A DNA stretch of 64,000 nt from Bacillus sp. es.036 (GCF_002563635.1 NZ_PDIZ01000003.1:434001-498000), one strand, 5' to 3'. Positions 43,497-53,314 are shown, counted from the first letter of the stretch. The notes: generated by a model from the sequence alone, not told the origin. Translations and numbers: made by a program.

Positions 43497-44450
43497 ATGA
43501 AGCGAACCATCGGCCTACTAGTTATGGCCTACGGTACACCGCGAAGTGAAGCAGAAATTGAACCATACTATACACATATACGTCGGGGGAAACGACCTAC
43601 AGAGGAAATGCTGCAGGATTTAATTGAACGCTATGAAGCCATAGGCGGTATATCTCCCCTATCAGATATTTCGAAAGAACAGGCTCAAAAATTAGAAGAT
43701 CACATGAATAAACAGTTTGGCGATGAGGTCACGTTTAAAAGCTATCTTGGTTTAAAGCACATTGAACCTTTTGTAGAAGATGCAGTCCGCAATATGCAAA
43801 AAGATGGAATAGAGGAAGCGGTTAGTATTGTGCTAGCTCCACACTATTCGACTGTTGGTGTAAAAACGTATAATGAACGAGCTAGAACAGAAGCAAACAA
43901 GCTAGGTTATCCCGATATAGTAGCGATTGATCAATGGTACAACGAGCCGAAGTTCATTCAATACTGGGTCAATCAGCTTCAATCCTATTTAAGCCAAATA
44001 AGTGAGCAAGAGAAACAGAAAACGATTGTTATTTTTTCTGCTCATAGCTTACCAGAAAGAATACTAAAAGAAGGCGATCCTTACCCAGCTCAGCTTGAGG
44101 AAACAGCAAAACATATTGCAAAGAGAGCTGGTATTGATCACTATGCGGTAGGTTGGCAAAGCGAAGGAAATACGCCTGACCCCTGGATTGGACCGGATAT
44201 TCAGGATTTAACACGTGATTTGTTTGAACAGGAAGGCTACACAGGTTTTATCTATTGTCCTGTTGGTTTTGTCGCAGATCATCTTGAAGTATTATATGAT
44301 AACGATTATGAGTGTCGACAGATGACTGATGAACTTGGGGCAGCTTACCATCGTCCAGAAATGCCAAACGCGACAAATGAATTTATTGAGATCTTAGCAA
44401 CAGTTGTGACGAACGAATTAATTAAAAAGAAGATGATAAGTCATGAATAA
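43497..44450 (+). CDS. hemH: HemH/CpfC, coproporphyrin ferrochelatase
   Basis: A 317-residue ferrochelatase that inserts iron; in Bacillota the substrate is coproporphyrin III. The family marks [32 protein letters not shown] (catalytic His about 183) and [16 protein letters not shown] (catalytic Glu about 264) are present. GGGGGAGG lies 6 nt before the ATG. It overlaps hemY by 8 bp, indicating coupled translation. Confidence 0.95.
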   Translation: MKRTIGLLVMAYGTPRSEAEIEPYYTHIRRGKRPTEEMLQDLIERYEAIGGISPLSDISKEQAQKLEDHMNKQFGDEVTFKSYLGLKHIEPFVEDAVRNMQKDGIEEAVSIVLAPHYSTVGVKTYNERARTEANKLGYPDIVAIDQWYNEPKFIQYWVNQLQSYLSQISEQEKQKTIVIFSAHSLPERILKEGDPYPAQLEETAKHIAKRAGIDHYAVGWQSEGNTPDPWIGPDIQDLTRDLFEQEGYTGFIYCPVGFVADHLEVLYDNDYECRQMTDELGAAYHRPEMPNATNEFIEILATVVTNELIKKKMISHE

Positions 44451-45849
44451 GCAAACAAAAAAAATTGTCATTATCGGAGGCGGAATCACGGGTTTAACAG
44501 CCGCCTACTATCTTCAAAAAGAGATGAGAGATGCTCATCTCCCATATGAGATAACGTTACTTGAAGGCACGGATCGTCTCGGTGGAAAGATTCAGACAGA
44601 TACAACAAATGGCTTTGTAATTGAACGCGGTCCTGACTCTTTTCTTGCGAGAAAAGAGAGTGCGGCACGTTTGGTAAAAGAAGTTGGTATGGAAGATCAG
44701 CTTGTTCCGAATTCGACTGGTCAAGCTTTTGTGTTGAATAACGATCAGCTCTATCCAATACCGGGGGGAGCTGTGATGGGCATCCCAACTGAACTTTCAC
44801 CATTCATATCGACTAAATTATTTAGCTTAAAAGGAAAATCAAGAGCGGCAGGAGATTTAATTCTTCCAAGAGCGAATAACGGAGATGCAGATCAATCGCT
44901 AGGATTATTCTTTAGAAGACGACTTGGAAATGAAGTGGTGGAGAATTTAATTGAACCGTTATTGTCAGGCATTTATGCAGGCGATATCGATAAACTAAGC
45001 TTGATGTCTACATTCCCGCAATTCTCAGAAGTGGAAAAGGAGTACCGTAGCTTGATAGTAGGTATGAAAAAGACAACGCCACCTTCTAGAAGAAGTACTG
45101 GTAAGAAAAAGCCAGCATTTTTAACGGTTAAATCAGGATTACAGTCCTTTGTCAGAACCCTCGAAGAAAAGTTAACAGATGTGCACATTCGAAAAAGTGT
45201 TAAGGTGGATCAGATACAGAGAAACCAGAACTCATATACGCTTCTGACAACGAGCGGAGAAGAATTAATGGCTGATTCCATCATCGTTACAACGCCGCAT
45301 CAGCAAGTTTTTCACATGCTGAGAGAGCATGAAGAAGTCGCTCCATTGCAAGAAATGCCTTCTACAACAGTTGCCACAGTTGCAATGGCCTTTCCAGAAG
45401 AAGCGATCAAAAAGGCAATGGACGGCACAGGGTTCGTTGTATCTCGAAATGCTGATTACACCATTACAGCTTGTACCTGGACTCATCGGAAGTGGGAACA
45501 CGCTGCACCAAAAGGAAAAGTTCTTCTTCGTTGCTATGTTGGAAGAGCAGGGAAAGAAGAAATCGTCGACAAGAGTGATGAAGAAATTGTACAGACGGTA
45601 TTAAACGACCTGAATCAAATTATGGAAATTGAGGGCCATCCTGAGTTTTATCGTATTACAAGATGGCGACAGTCGATGCCGCAATATGAAGTCGGTCACC
45701 GTGAAAGAATCGATAAGGTAATAAAAGGTATCCATCAGAAAATGCCTGGTGTTTTTCTGGCAGGTGCTTCTTATAATGGAGTAGGTCTTCCTGACTGTAT
45801 TGACCAAGGCGAGGAAGCTGTTACTTCAGTTCAAAACTATTTGAAATAA
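44443..45849 (+). CDS. hemY: HemY/CgoX, coproporphyrinogen III oxidase
   Basis: A 468-residue FAD enzyme that oxidises coproporphyrinogen III to coproporphyrin III, oxygen-dependent. The FAD-binding N-terminus [17 protein letters not shown] and the C-terminal [19 protein letters not shown] are typical. With HemE and HemH it forms the coproporphyrin-dependent heme branch; the final enzyme (ChdC/HemQ) is not in the window. Its start overlaps the hemH end. Confidence 0.95.
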   Translation: MNKQTKKIVIIGGGITGLTAAYYLQKEMRDAHLPYEITLLEGTDRLGGKIQTDTTNGFVIERGPDSFLARKESAARLVKEVGMEDQLVPNSTGQAFVLNNDQLYPIPGGAVMGIPTELSPFISTKLFSLKGKSRAAGDLILPRANNGDADQSLGLFFRRRLGNEVVENLIEPLLSGIYAGDIDKLSLMSTFPQFSEVEKEYRSLIVGMKKTTPPSRRSTGKKKPAFLTVKSGLQSFVRTLEEKLTDVHIRKSVKVDQIQRNQNSYTLLTTSGEELMADSIIVTTPHQQVFHMLREHEEVAPLQEMPSTTVATVAMAFPEEAIKKAMDGTGFVVSRNADYTITACTWTHRKWEHAAPKGKVLLRCYVGRAGKEEIVDKSDEEIVQTVLNDLNQIMEIEGHPEFYRITRWRQSMPQYEVGHRERIDKVIKGIHQKMPGVFLAGASYNGVGLPDCIDQGEEAVTSVQNYLK

Positions 45850-45851
45850 GG

Positions 45852-45883
45852 TTAAGGACACATCCATTAGATGTGTCCTTAAA
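45852..45883 (+). terminator. Hairpin after hemY
   Basis: TTAAGGACACATC / GATGTGTCCTTAA, perfect 13-bp stem with a 5-nt loop but only a poor T tract, so a terminator or an RNA-end stabiliser. Confidence 0.6.
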
Positions 45884-46005
45884 TGTGTTTTGCTCTAAAT
45901 TCTTTGCCGTCTCAATCTGGAATGATTATCTAATTTTGTTAGTGTCGAAAGAGGTCTAGTGGTAGAATGTAAATGGCAACAATTAGTCTCAAAGGAGAAA
46001 TAATC

Positions 46006-47256
46006 ATGTTAGAGATGGCAAGACCTTTACTTGTTAATATTGCAATGCTCTTCTCAGTGTTATTTATCTGGAATATGGTCATGCCATTTACGAGAGCAAG
46101 CTCAATTAATTTAAAAGAAAAATTAATATACGGAGCAATCAGTTCAGTGATGGCGTTGCTTTGTATGCTTTTCCCACTGGAGACATTCGGAGATACTGTA
46201 TTTGATTTACGAGTTGTTCCTCTCATTCTTGTCACTCTTTATGGTGGTAAACTGCCTGGGATCATTTGTACACTTACCATTTCTACTGGCCGATTGTGGA
46301 TGGGCGGCGAGAATGCATGGGTGGGTGTATTAATCGCTGTTATAGGGTTTATCGTTGCTAGTAGTTTTGGCCCTTATTTCCGAAAGTCTATTCGAAAGTG
46401 GAAGGGAATTCTAATTACTGGTGGAGTGTTTATCCTTTCTTACATCGTGATTCTCATTCTATTCTTAGATCCGTTACAATCTTATTTCTATCCCATTTAT
46501 TTTACTGCATTTATGATTGCTTATTTTATTATCTTTTACTTAACAGAGCGGTTAGTTATGATTAACATTCAGCTTCAAGAAACAGTATATTTAGAAAAGT
46601 TGTCTGTGGCAGGGAAAATGGCAGCGGCGATTGCGCATGAAATTCGAAATCCTTTAACAACGATTAAAGGACTGCTACAGTTTATCTCAAGTGACACTGA
46701 GGATAGTAAAGTAAAAAATTATGCTCCACTCATGCTCGAAGAAGTTGAACGAACCAATAAAATTATTACGGACTACCTGATGTTAATTAAACCAACTAAA
46801 GATAACTATGAACAGGTTGATTTGAACAAGGTTGTGAAAGATACAACGGCTCTAACTGAAGTACTTGCCTCTTATTATAATGTGAAAATTCATTATGAAG
46901 AAAAAGGTGAATTTTTAATATGGGGGAACTCTCAAGAATTAAAACAATGCTTAATAAATTTAATTAAAAATGCGATTGAATCCATAGAAGGCGAAGGTCT
47001 TATTCTTGTAGCTTTGCAATATGGGACAAAAAAAGGTACGGTAGATATCGTGATTCGTGACAATGGGGCAGGGATGAGTGAACAAGAACTTGAGAAGATC
47101 GGTTTGCCATTTTATACAACAAAATCGAAGGGAACTGGACTCGGTACGATGATTACAAATCGATTAATGCGTAATGTTGGGGGGAAAGTTCACTATACAA
47201 GTGCCCAGGACGTTGGAACAACCGTAACTGTCACATTGCCAATTATAAAACAATAG
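46006..47256 (+). CDS. KinB-like sensor histidine kinase (5TMR-LYT type)
   Basis: A 416-residue kinase. The first 185 residues hold about six membrane segments with the 5TMR-LYT pattern (VTLYGGKLPGII, GRLWMGGENAWVG). The cytosolic part has His211 in AHEIRNPLTTIKG, the N box CLINLIKNAIESI and the G boxes DNGAGMS and KGTGLGTMI. There is no partner response regulator nearby. Membrane topology and orphan status resemble KinB, a kinase feeding the sporulation phosphorelay, but the signal is unknown. ATG 46006 follows AAAGGAG; the frame start at 45973 lacks a site. It is 10 bp upstream of yhgD, so co-transcribed with it. Confidence 0.83.
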   Translation: MLEMARPLLVNIAMLFSVLFIWNMVMPFTRASSINLKEKLIYGAISSVMALLCMLFPLETFGDTVFDLRVVPLILVTLYGGKLPGIICTLTISTGRLWMGGENAWVGVLIAVIGFIVASSFGPYFRKSIRKWKGILITGGVFILSYIVILILFLDPLQSYFYPIYFTAFMIAYFIIFYLTERLVMINIQLQETVYLEKLSVAGKMAAAIAHEIRNPLTTIKGLLQFISSDTEDSKVKNYAPLMLEEVERTNKIITDYLMLIKPTKDNYEQVDLNKVVKDTTALTEVLASYYNVKIHYEEKGEFLIWGNSQELKQCLINLIKNAIESIEGEGLILVALQYGTKKGTVDIVIRDNGAGMSEQELEKIGLPFYTTKSKGTGLGTMITNRLMRNVGGKVHYTSAQDVGTTVTVTLPIIKQ

Positions 47257-47266
47257 GAGGAGTAAG

Positions 47267-47848
47267 ATGACGTTCGATCGAAAGAAAAGCATAATGGAAG
47301 CAGCTGAAAAATCATTTTCAATGTTTGGCTACAAAGCGACAACAATGGATCAAGTTGCTAAAATTGCGAATGTAGGGAAGGGAACAATCTATAATTTCTT
47401 TAAAAATAAAGAGGAACTGTTCAATGAAATTGTACGGGGAATGGTTATTGAACTAAAAGAACTTGCTCAAGATTCCATTCATAGAGAGGATACGTTTTTT
47501 GAAAATCTTCATCGTGCGCTTTATAGTGTATTGGAACATCGGCGGGAGCATAAGTTGGCGATAAAGCTCTCTCAAGAAGTACGTGAGATTGGAACCCCTG
47601 CAGCTATGGATGCTTTGAACCTTGTAGAAAAGGCGATCCTTCATTTTCTTGAACAAGAGATTGAACGTGGCATTTCAGATGGCGAAGTGAAAAGATGTGA
47701 TCCATCTCTTGCAGCCTTTCTTATGTTTAAAATGTATATCGCGCTTATTTTCGATTGGGAAAAAACGCATCCTTCCTTTAGTAAAGAAGAAATTGCAAAT
47801 CACCTTGAATTTTATATGATGAGTGGAATTAAGACGGAAGAGCAGTAG
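47267..47848 (+). CDS. yhgD: YhgD, TetR-family regulator
   Basis: A 193-residue TetR/AcrR repressor with an N-terminal helix-turn-helix (TTMDQVAKIANVGKGTIYNFF, broken here as TTMDQVAKIANV plus GKGTIYNFFKNKEEL). The ligand-binding part (about 65-190) is helical. TAGGAGGAG precedes the ATG. As in B. subtilis it is directly followed by yhgE. Two identical TGACC-N13-GGTCA elements before yhgE are its likely operators; the ligand is unknown. Confidence 0.88.
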   Translation: MTFDRKKSIMEAAEKSFSMFGYKATTMDQVAKIANVGKGTIYNFFKNKEELFNEIVRGMVIELKELAQDSIHREDTFFENLHRALYSVLEHRREHKLAIKLSQEVREIGTPAAMDALNLVEKAILHFLEQEIERGISDGEVKRCDPSLAAFLMFKMYIALIFDWEKTHPSFSKEEIANHLEFYMMSGIKTEEQ

Positions 47849-47906
47849 TGAAAATAAAGTAAGCTACTGCTATTGCTATTCTAAATAAAGGGTGATATAT
47901 TATCTC

Positions 47907-47935
47907 TTGTGGCAAAAAAATGACCAGAATAAAAA
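47907..47935 (+). promoter_or_regulatory. Possible yhgE promoter
   Basis: TTGTGG (47907-47912), 17 bp, TAAAAA (47930-47935). The first operator begins inside the spacer and covers the -10 box. Confidence 0.35.
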
Positions 47936-47943
47936 AACGGTCA
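47921..47943. promoter_or_regulatory. Putative YhgD operator 1
   Basis: TGACC (47921-47925), 13 bp, GGTCA (47939-47943). Same arms and spacing as operator 2; arm lengths fit a TetR dimer site. Confidence 0.6.
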
Positions 47944-47996
47944 CATCACTTTCAATCCATAGTAAGTAAAGAAAAGTCTTTTTTTTTGAGGTAAAA

Positions 47997-48019
47997 TGAC
48001 CATATGAGGAATTTGGTCA
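47997..48019. promoter_or_regulatory. Putative YhgD operator 2
   Basis: TGACC (47997-48001), 13 bp, GGTCA (48015-48019), 76 bp from operator 1 and 19 bp before the yhgE start. Two identical 23-bp arrangements in a 190-bp gap are unlikely by chance. Confidence 0.6.
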
Positions 48020-48038
48020 ATTAGACAGGAGGGTAAAT

Positions 48039-50366
48039 ATGAAGAAGTCATCAAAACAATTTCGCTCTGAATGGGCGTCATTGCTTAAGAATAAAAAAAT
48101 CTTAATTCCAGTAATTGCTGTGTTGTTTATACCGGTGTTATATAGTGGCATGTTTTTATGGGCGTTCTGGGATCCATACGAAAATTTAGATCAGATTCCA
48201 GTCGCTGTTGTTAATAGTGACAATGGGGCGGATTTTGAAGGGGAGCATCTTGAAATAGGGAATGAGCTTGTCGATAAGTTGAAAGATGAGCCTGAATTCA
48301 AGTGGGATTTTGTTGATGAAGAAGAAGCAAATAAAGGTCTTGAAGATCAAACCTACTATATGAAGATTCATATCCCAGAAGATTTTTCTGAGAAATCGAC
48401 GACCGTTCTTGATGAACATCCTGATAAATTAAACTTAGAATATGTGCCAAATGAGAGTTTTAACTTCTTAGCTGGGCAAATAGGCGGAACGGCTGTTAGT
48501 GAAATCAAATCACAAATTGCTGAAAACATCACTGAAAATTATAGTGAGCTCGTCTTTGATAAGTTTAGTGAAATAGCTGATGGTCTTTCAGATGCATCAG
48601 AGGGAGCAGGAGAGCTTGCGGATGGTTCTTCTGATCTAAAAGATGGTACAAAGCAACTGAAAGATAATCTTGCCGTGCTTAATGAAGGATCGATTGAGTT
48701 AACAAATGGCTTAAGTAGTGCAGAAAACGGATCCGTTGATCTTGCAAATGGCATTAGTGAAGCGAACCAGGGAACGACTGATTTATTAGATGGGTTGAAA
48801 GAAAAACAGCCACAAGTTAGTCAGTTAGCTGATGGATCTTCTCAACTCAGTAATGGGCTTGGTGAACTTAGCAGCAATATGGGAGATTTTAAAGGTGGAC
48901 AAGAGCAGCTTCTGGCTGGTGTGAAGCAAAGCAGAGATGGAACAAAGCAGTTGATGGATGGCCTAAATGCTTCAGTTTCAGCATTAGAAAATAAATCATT
49001 ACCTTCTGTTGATGCAGAAGGACTGAAACAATCACTAACAAGTGGCGTGACGAATGCCTCAGCTGTTCCTAAGGAATTGCAGGGTGTTATAGAGTCAATT
49101 CAAGGAAGCGATCAGTATACGGATGAGCAAAAGCAAGCGCTGATTAGTCAGCTTCAACCAATTGCTGAGAAGTCTGGTACAGCAGCGAAGTCAGTTGGAG
49201 AAGCAGCTACGAAATTTTCAAACGAAGCAGAGAAACTTTCAGGTGCATCTTCAAGTCTAGATGCTCTAGTAGAAGGGCAGCGTCAGCTTGCCCAGGGAGC
49301 CACGGCATTATATGAAGGACAGGGCGATCTTGAACAAGGTCTAGAAAAATTTGGTGACAAAATAAATCAAGCTAATGCTGGGATCGATCAACTGCATAAC
49401 GGTGCTATACAGGTTGCAGATGGAACCAATACGGTTTCCACAGGCTGGAATTCATTGATCGATAACGTAGGAACACTCAATTCTGGTATGACAGAATTAT
49501 CTAGTGGTTCACAAGAGTTAGCATCCGGACTTTCAGAGTTAGAAGGAGGATCTTCAGAAATAACTTCTGGTGCAGGGAAATTAGCAGATGGATCTAAAGA
49601 CCTTGATAACGGAGCACAGAAATTAACAGATGGTACATCAGAGCTTAGGGATAAACTAGGAGATGCCGCGGAAGAAACATCAAATACGAATGCTGATGAT
49701 GAGACGTACAGTATGTTTGCTGATCCAGTTAATGTAGATACAGAGGCTGTCTCAGGCGTACCAAACTACGGAACCGGATTTGCACCTTACTTCCTTTCCC
49801 TTGGTTTGTTTGTAGGGGCACTTCTCATGTCTATTGTATTTCCACTTCGTGATCCAGCAGGAACGCCACGAACGGCAATCGGTTGGTTTATGAGTAAATA
49901 CGGTATTTTATTAGTAGTTGGCGTAATTCAAGCACTTGTCTCTGATGCTGTTCTTTTATATGCATTGCAGATTGAAGTGCAGAGTGTGCCGTTATTCTTA
50001 CTCTTCTCTGTCGTATCAAGTCTCGCTTATATGACATTGATCCAATTCTTTGTTACGACATTAGGAGATCCAGGGCGATTTGTAGCGATCATTATCTTGA
50101 TTTTACAATTAACAACAAGTGCCGGTACGTTCCCACTTGAGTTAATTCCTGAAGGGTTACAAGTGTTTAATACTTGGTTGCCAATGACGTACACCGTTTC
50201 AGGATTGAAAGCTGTTATTTCCAGCGGAGATTTTGCATTCATGTGGAAGAATGTCTACGTATTATTAGGATTTATTGCAATCTTTGCCATTGGAACGATC
50301 ACTTTCTTCTTTGTAGAATTGAAGAAACGTAAGAAACATGGGTTGGAACCTGCGATGAACGAATAA
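48039..50366 (+). CDS. yhgE: YhgE/Pip family membrane protein
   Basis: A 775-residue protein, the same length as B. subtilis YhgE. One N-terminal membrane segment (about 22-45) is followed by an extracytoplasmic region of about 500 residues packed with imperfect heptad-like repeats (LADGSSQLSNGLGEL, LAQGATALYEG, LADGSKDLDNGAQKL), then five C-terminal segments (about 590-765). The family includes the phage receptor Pip of lactococci and resembles ABC-2-type and YueB/EsaA-like proteins. Its function is not established; repression by YhgD suggests an export or envelope-stress role. AGGAGGG precedes the ATG. Confidence 0.9.
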   Translation: MKKSSKQFRSEWASLLKNKKILIPVIAVLFIPVLYSGMFLWAFWDPYENLDQIPVAVVNSDNGADFEGEHLEIGNELVDKLKDEPEFKWDFVDEEEANKGLEDQTYYMKIHIPEDFSEKSTTVLDEHPDKLNLEYVPNESFNFLAGQIGGTAVSEIKSQIAENITENYSELVFDKFSEIADGLSDASEGAGELADGSSDLKDGTKQLKDNLAVLNEGSIELTNGLSSAENGSVDLANGISEANQGTTDLLDGLKEKQPQVSQLADGSSQLSNGLGELSSNMGDFKGGQEQLLAGVKQSRDGTKQLMDGLNASVSALENKSLPSVDAEGLKQSLTSGVTNASAVPKELQGVIESIQGSDQYTDEQKQALISQLQPIAEKSGTAAKSVGEAATKFSNEAEKLSGASSSLDALVEGQRQLAQGATALYEGQGDLEQGLEKFGDKINQANAGIDQLHNGAIQVADGTNTVSTGWNSLIDNVGTLNSGMTELSSGSQELASGLSELEGGSSEITSGAGKLADGSKDLDNGAQKLTDGTSELRDKLGDAAEETSNTNADDETYSMFADPVNVDTEAVSGVPNYGTGFAPYFLSLGLFVGALLMSIVFPLRDPAGTPRTAIGWFMSKYGILLVVGVIQALVSDAVLLYALQIEVQSVPLFLLFSVVSSLAYMTLIQFFVTTLGDPGRFVAIIILILQLTTSAGTFPLELIPEGLQVFNTWLPMTYTVSGLKAVISSGDFAFMWKNVYVLLGFIAIFAIGTITFFFVELKKRKKHGLEPAMNE

Positions 50367-50382
50367 GAAATCTATGATCTAT

Positions 50383-50427
50383 GAGGCTAGTTTAATCAAT
50401 TGATTAAGCTAGCCTCTTTTCTTTTGA
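50383..50427 (+). terminator. Terminator after yhgE
   Basis: GAGGCTAG...CTAGCCTC with an inner TTAATC/GATTAA pairing, then TTTTCTTTT. Confidence 0.9.
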
Positions 50428-50487
50428 TAATTGGTTGGAAAAACGATACAGTATTAGTAAGAAAGTTGTGTTATTGTGCGATAAATA

Positions 50488-50514
50488 GTTTACGCCTAGG
50501 AAAAGAACGGGTAA
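50488..50514 (+). promoter_or_regulatory. SigB-like promoter of the OpuC-like operon
   Basis: GTTTAC (50488-50493), 15 bp, GGGTAA (50509-50514), 46 bp before the ATG. In Listeria the opuC operon is SigB-controlled, which supports this reading. Confidence 0.5.
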
Positions 50515-50560
50515 ATACAATAAAGTTATGGATTTATAGGGAGGCAGGAGAAGCGATAGA

Positions 50561-51700
50561 ATGATTACTTTCGAGCATGTTAGCAAAAAGTTTGCTGATG
50601 GTACTGAGGCGTTGAAAGATATTAATTTACATATCGAACAAGGCGAATTGTTAACGTTAATTGGCCCGAGTGGATGTGGTAAAACGACCACTATGAAAAT
50701 GATTAACCGTTTAATCGAACCGAGCGGAGGTCAGATTTCCATTGATGGAAAACCAATCTCTGACCAAGATCCTGTTGAATTAAGAAGGAGTATCGGATAT
50801 GTCATACAGCAAATTGGTCTCTTGCCACATATGACAATTGCAGAAAATATTGCACTCATTCCTAAATTGAAAAAATGGGATAAAAGCAAAATAGATAAAC
50901 GAGTTGATGAAATGCTGAACCTTGTTGGACTTGAGCCATCAGTATTTCGGTCTCGCTATCCACTTGAGTTAAGTGGAGGTCAGCAGCAGCGGGTCGGTGT
51001 CATTCGTGCCCTTGCAGCAGAACCTCCCATCATTTTAATGGATGAGCCTTTTAGTGCACTCGATCCAATTAGTCGTGAACAGCTTCAAGATGAGCTTGTG
51101 AAATTACAAAAAGAAATCCAAAAAACGATTGTTTTTGTCACCCATGACATGGATGAAGCGATGAAGATTGCCGATCGGATTGCGATCATGAAAGACGGTG
51201 AAATTCTTCAACTCGATACACCTGATCGTTTGTTACGTCATCCAAAGAATGAATTTGTTCGCAATTTTATAGGGGATGAACGGATGGCTAAGGGACAAGC
51301 TCCTACTGCAGTTGATTTAATGATTCAAAAAGTAGCGACTGTTAAAGAGAGCAGAGGTCTAGCTGAAGCTTTTCGGCTAATGAAATCAGAGCGTGTGGAT
51401 AGTCTCGTCGTCACTGGCCCTGAACAGGAATATAAAGGTGTCGTGACTCTTGATCAGGTTCAGAAGCATTATGAAGGTGATACAAAACGAATTGTAGATG
51501 TCATTGAAATCATTGAGCCAATTCAGAGAAACACGCTTTATCCTGAAATCGCAAAACGCTTTGCTGAAAAGCAACCAATCAGTATCCCTGTAGTAGAAGG
51601 GGAAAAGCTGACGGGATTAGTCACGAGAAGTAGCATGATGCGCGGACTAGCTGGTCTTGAGCAACTCGGTTATAAGGAGGAGGAACCTCTGAATGAATGA
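50561..51700 (+). CDS. opuCA: OpuCA-like osmoprotectant ABC transporter ATPase
   Basis: A 379-residue ABC ATPase with Walker A GPSGCGKTT (about 36-44), signature LSGGQQQRVG, Walker B IILMDEPFSALDP and switch histidine in VTHDMDEA. The last 130 residues are two CBS domains (VDLMIQKVATV... and ISIPVVEGEKLTGLV), the osmotic-sensing extension of OpuCA/OpuBA-type ATPases. GGAG lies 10 nt before the ATG. It overlaps the permease gene by 8 bp. It drives uptake of glycine betaine, choline or related solutes; the exact substrate range is inferred. Confidence 0.87.
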   Translation: MITFEHVSKKFADGTEALKDINLHIEQGELLTLIGPSGCGKTTTMKMINRLIEPSGGQISIDGKPISDQDPVELRRSIGYVIQQIGLLPHMTIAENIALIPKLKKWDKSKIDKRVDEMLNLVGLEPSVFRSRYPLELSGGQQQRVGVIRALAAEPPIILMDEPFSALDPISREQLQDELVKLQKEIQKTIVFVTHDMDEAMKIADRIAIMKDGEILQLDTPDRLLRHPKNEFVRNFIGDERMAKGQAPTAVDLMIQKVATVKESRGLAEAFRLMKSERVDSLVVTGPEQEYKGVVTLDQVQKHYEGDTKRIVDVIEIIEPIQRNTLYPEIAKRFAEKQPISIPVVEGEKLTGLVTRSSMMRGLAGLEQLGYKEEEPLNE

Positions 51701-52355
51701 GGAAAACTTTTTTGTTTTATTTATTGAAACGATGCAAAATCGTTGGGATGATATTTTTGTTGCGCTTCAGGAGCACCTTTTCCTATCATTTATATCGATT
51801 GTAATTGCCATCTTAATCTCAGTTCCACTTGGTATCTTTATTTCCAGACGCAAGAAGTTGGCTGAGCCGTTTATTGCCGTAGCTGCTATTTTTCAAACGG
51901 TTCCGAGTCTTGCATTGTTTGGTTTTCTTATTCCGTTTCTTGGAATCGGAAATATTACTGCCATCATCGCATTAACGGTGTATGCACTTCTTCCGATTTT
52001 AAGGAATACATACACGGGCATCACATCCGTGGACCAATCTTCCATTGAAGCTGGGAGAGGGATGGGGATGACAAGTATGCAGATTTTAATGAAGATTGAA
52101 GTACCTCTTTCTCTTCCTGTCATTATGGCGGGCGTTCGTACGGCTACCGTATTGACGATCGGGGTAGCAACTCTAGCGACGTTTGTTGGTGCAGGAGGAT
52201 TAGGTGATATTATTTATCGAGGACTAACGTCTAATAAAGATGAGCTTGTGCTAGCTGGTGCACTACCGGCAACCATTCTTGCTCTTGGTTTTGACCTAAT
52301 TCTAAAGTTATTAGAAAACGCGGCAACTCCTAAAGGAGTTAAAGCAAAAAAATAA
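51693..52355 (+). CDS. opuCB: OpuCB-like osmoprotectant permease
   Basis: A 220-residue permease with five or six membrane segments. EAGRGMGMTSMQILMKIEVPLSLP is the EAA coupling loop (given in parts: EAGRGMGM, then LMKIEVPLSLP) that contacts the ATPase. The ATG overlaps the end of the ATPase gene and follows AAGGAGGAGG. In B. subtilis OpuC has two permeases (CB and CD); only this one is present here, so it probably works as a homodimer. Confidence 0.86.
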   Translation: MNEENFFVLFIETMQNRWDDIFVALQEHLFLSFISIVIAILISVPLGIFISRRKKLAEPFIAVAAIFQTVPSLALFGFLIPFLGIGNITAIIALTVYALLPILRNTYTGITSVDQSSIEAGRGMGMTSMQILMKIEVPLSLPVIMAGVRTATVLTIGVATLATFVGAGGLGDIIYRGLTSNKDELVLAGALPATILALGFDLILKLLENAATPKGVKAKK

Positions 52356-52369
52356 AGGGAGAGATTTGA

Positions 52370-53269
52370 TTGAAGAGATTGACCGTGCTTTTACTGGGTG
52401 TATTGATGGTTCTTGCTGCATGTGGGGGAGACAGTGGAAGTGAAGAAAGTGATCCAATTGTTATTTCCGGTAAGCCGTGGACAGAGCAATACATTTTACC
52501 GCATCTTCTTGCAGAGTACATAAAGGCGAATAGTGACTATGAAGTAGAAGTTGATGCAGGTGTTGGAGAAGTGAATATTCTTCAACAGGCGCTAGTTGAT
52601 GGTGACATTGATATGTATGTTGAATATACCGGTACTGGTCTTGAAGCGGTATTAAAAGAAAGTGCTGAATCGGATGAATCGGCTGATGAAATTTTTGAAC
52701 GAGTGAAAAAAGGCTATAAAGATGAATATAACCTTGTTTGGCTAGAGCCTTTAGGCTTTGAAAATGGATACACGCTTGCGATGACCCAAGAAACAAATAA
52801 AGAGGTGAATGCAGAAACATTTTCAGACATCATCCCAGCTTCAAATGATTTGGTATTTGGTGGACCACACACTTTCTATGAAAGAGAAGATGGTTACGAT
52901 GCACTCGTAGAAGCTTATGGATTTACTTACAAGGATGAAGTGAGTCTAGATCCAAACATCATGTACGATGCTTTAAATGAAGGAGAAGTTGACGTCATTC
53001 CTGCCTTTACCACTGATGGTCGAATTGCTCGTTTTGATCTTGCTACAACAGAAGACGATAAGCAATTCTTCCCACCATATTATGCTGCACCAATTGTTCG
53101 CCAGGAAGTTCTTGATTCCCATCCGGACCTTGAGAAGGTTGTGAATGAATTTGCTGGAAGTATTTCAGAAGAAGAAATGTCTGAGATGAATGCAAAAGTT
53201 GATATGGATGGAGAAGAACCTGAAGATGTAGCTGTTGAATTCTTGAAAGACAAGGGATTGATCGAATAA
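52370..53269 (+). CDS. opuCC: OpuCC-like osmoprotectant-binding lipoprotein
   Basis: A 299-residue solute-binding lipoprotein. The signal peptide ends in the lipobox VLAACGGD (Cys about 17). The mature part is the OpuAC/QAT-type binding fold, with VDAGVGEVNILQQALVDGD, YVEYTGTGL and DALNEGEVDVIPAFTTDG visible. It captures a quaternary amine for the OpuCB/OpuCA transporter. The start is TTG 52370, 8 nt after GGGAG. No opuCD gene follows; the operon ends at a bidirectional terminator. Confidence 0.87.
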   Translation: MKRLTVLLLGVLMVLAACGGDSGSEESDPIVISGKPWTEQYILPHLLAEYIKANSDYEVEVDAGVGEVNILQQALVDGDIDMYVEYTGTGLEAVLKESAESDESADEIFERVKKGYKDEYNLVWLEPLGFENGYTLAMTQETNKEVNAETFSDIIPASNDLVFGGPHTFYEREDGYDALVEAYGFTYKDEVSLDPNIMYDALNEGEVDVIPAFTTDGRIARFDLATTEDDKQFFPPYYAAPIVRQEVLDSHPDLEKVVNEFAGSISEEEMSEMNAKVDMDGEEPEDVAVEFLKDKGLIE

Positions 53270-53271
53270 TA

Positions 53272-53307
53272 AAAAGCGAGATGAGGAATTCCTCATCTCG
53301 CTTTTTC
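53272..53307. terminator. Bidirectional terminator between the OpuC-like and OpuA operons
   Basis: A perfect 18-bp palindromic stem with core GCGAGATGAGGAA / TTCCTCATCTCGC and AAAAA/TTTTT ends. Confidence 0.95.
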
Positions 53308-53314
53308 ATTGATG

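Noticed and set aside
52461-52820. 119-codon minus-strand frame opposite the OpuCC-like gene
   Set aside because: Histidine/leucine-rich antisense of an intact lipoprotein gene.
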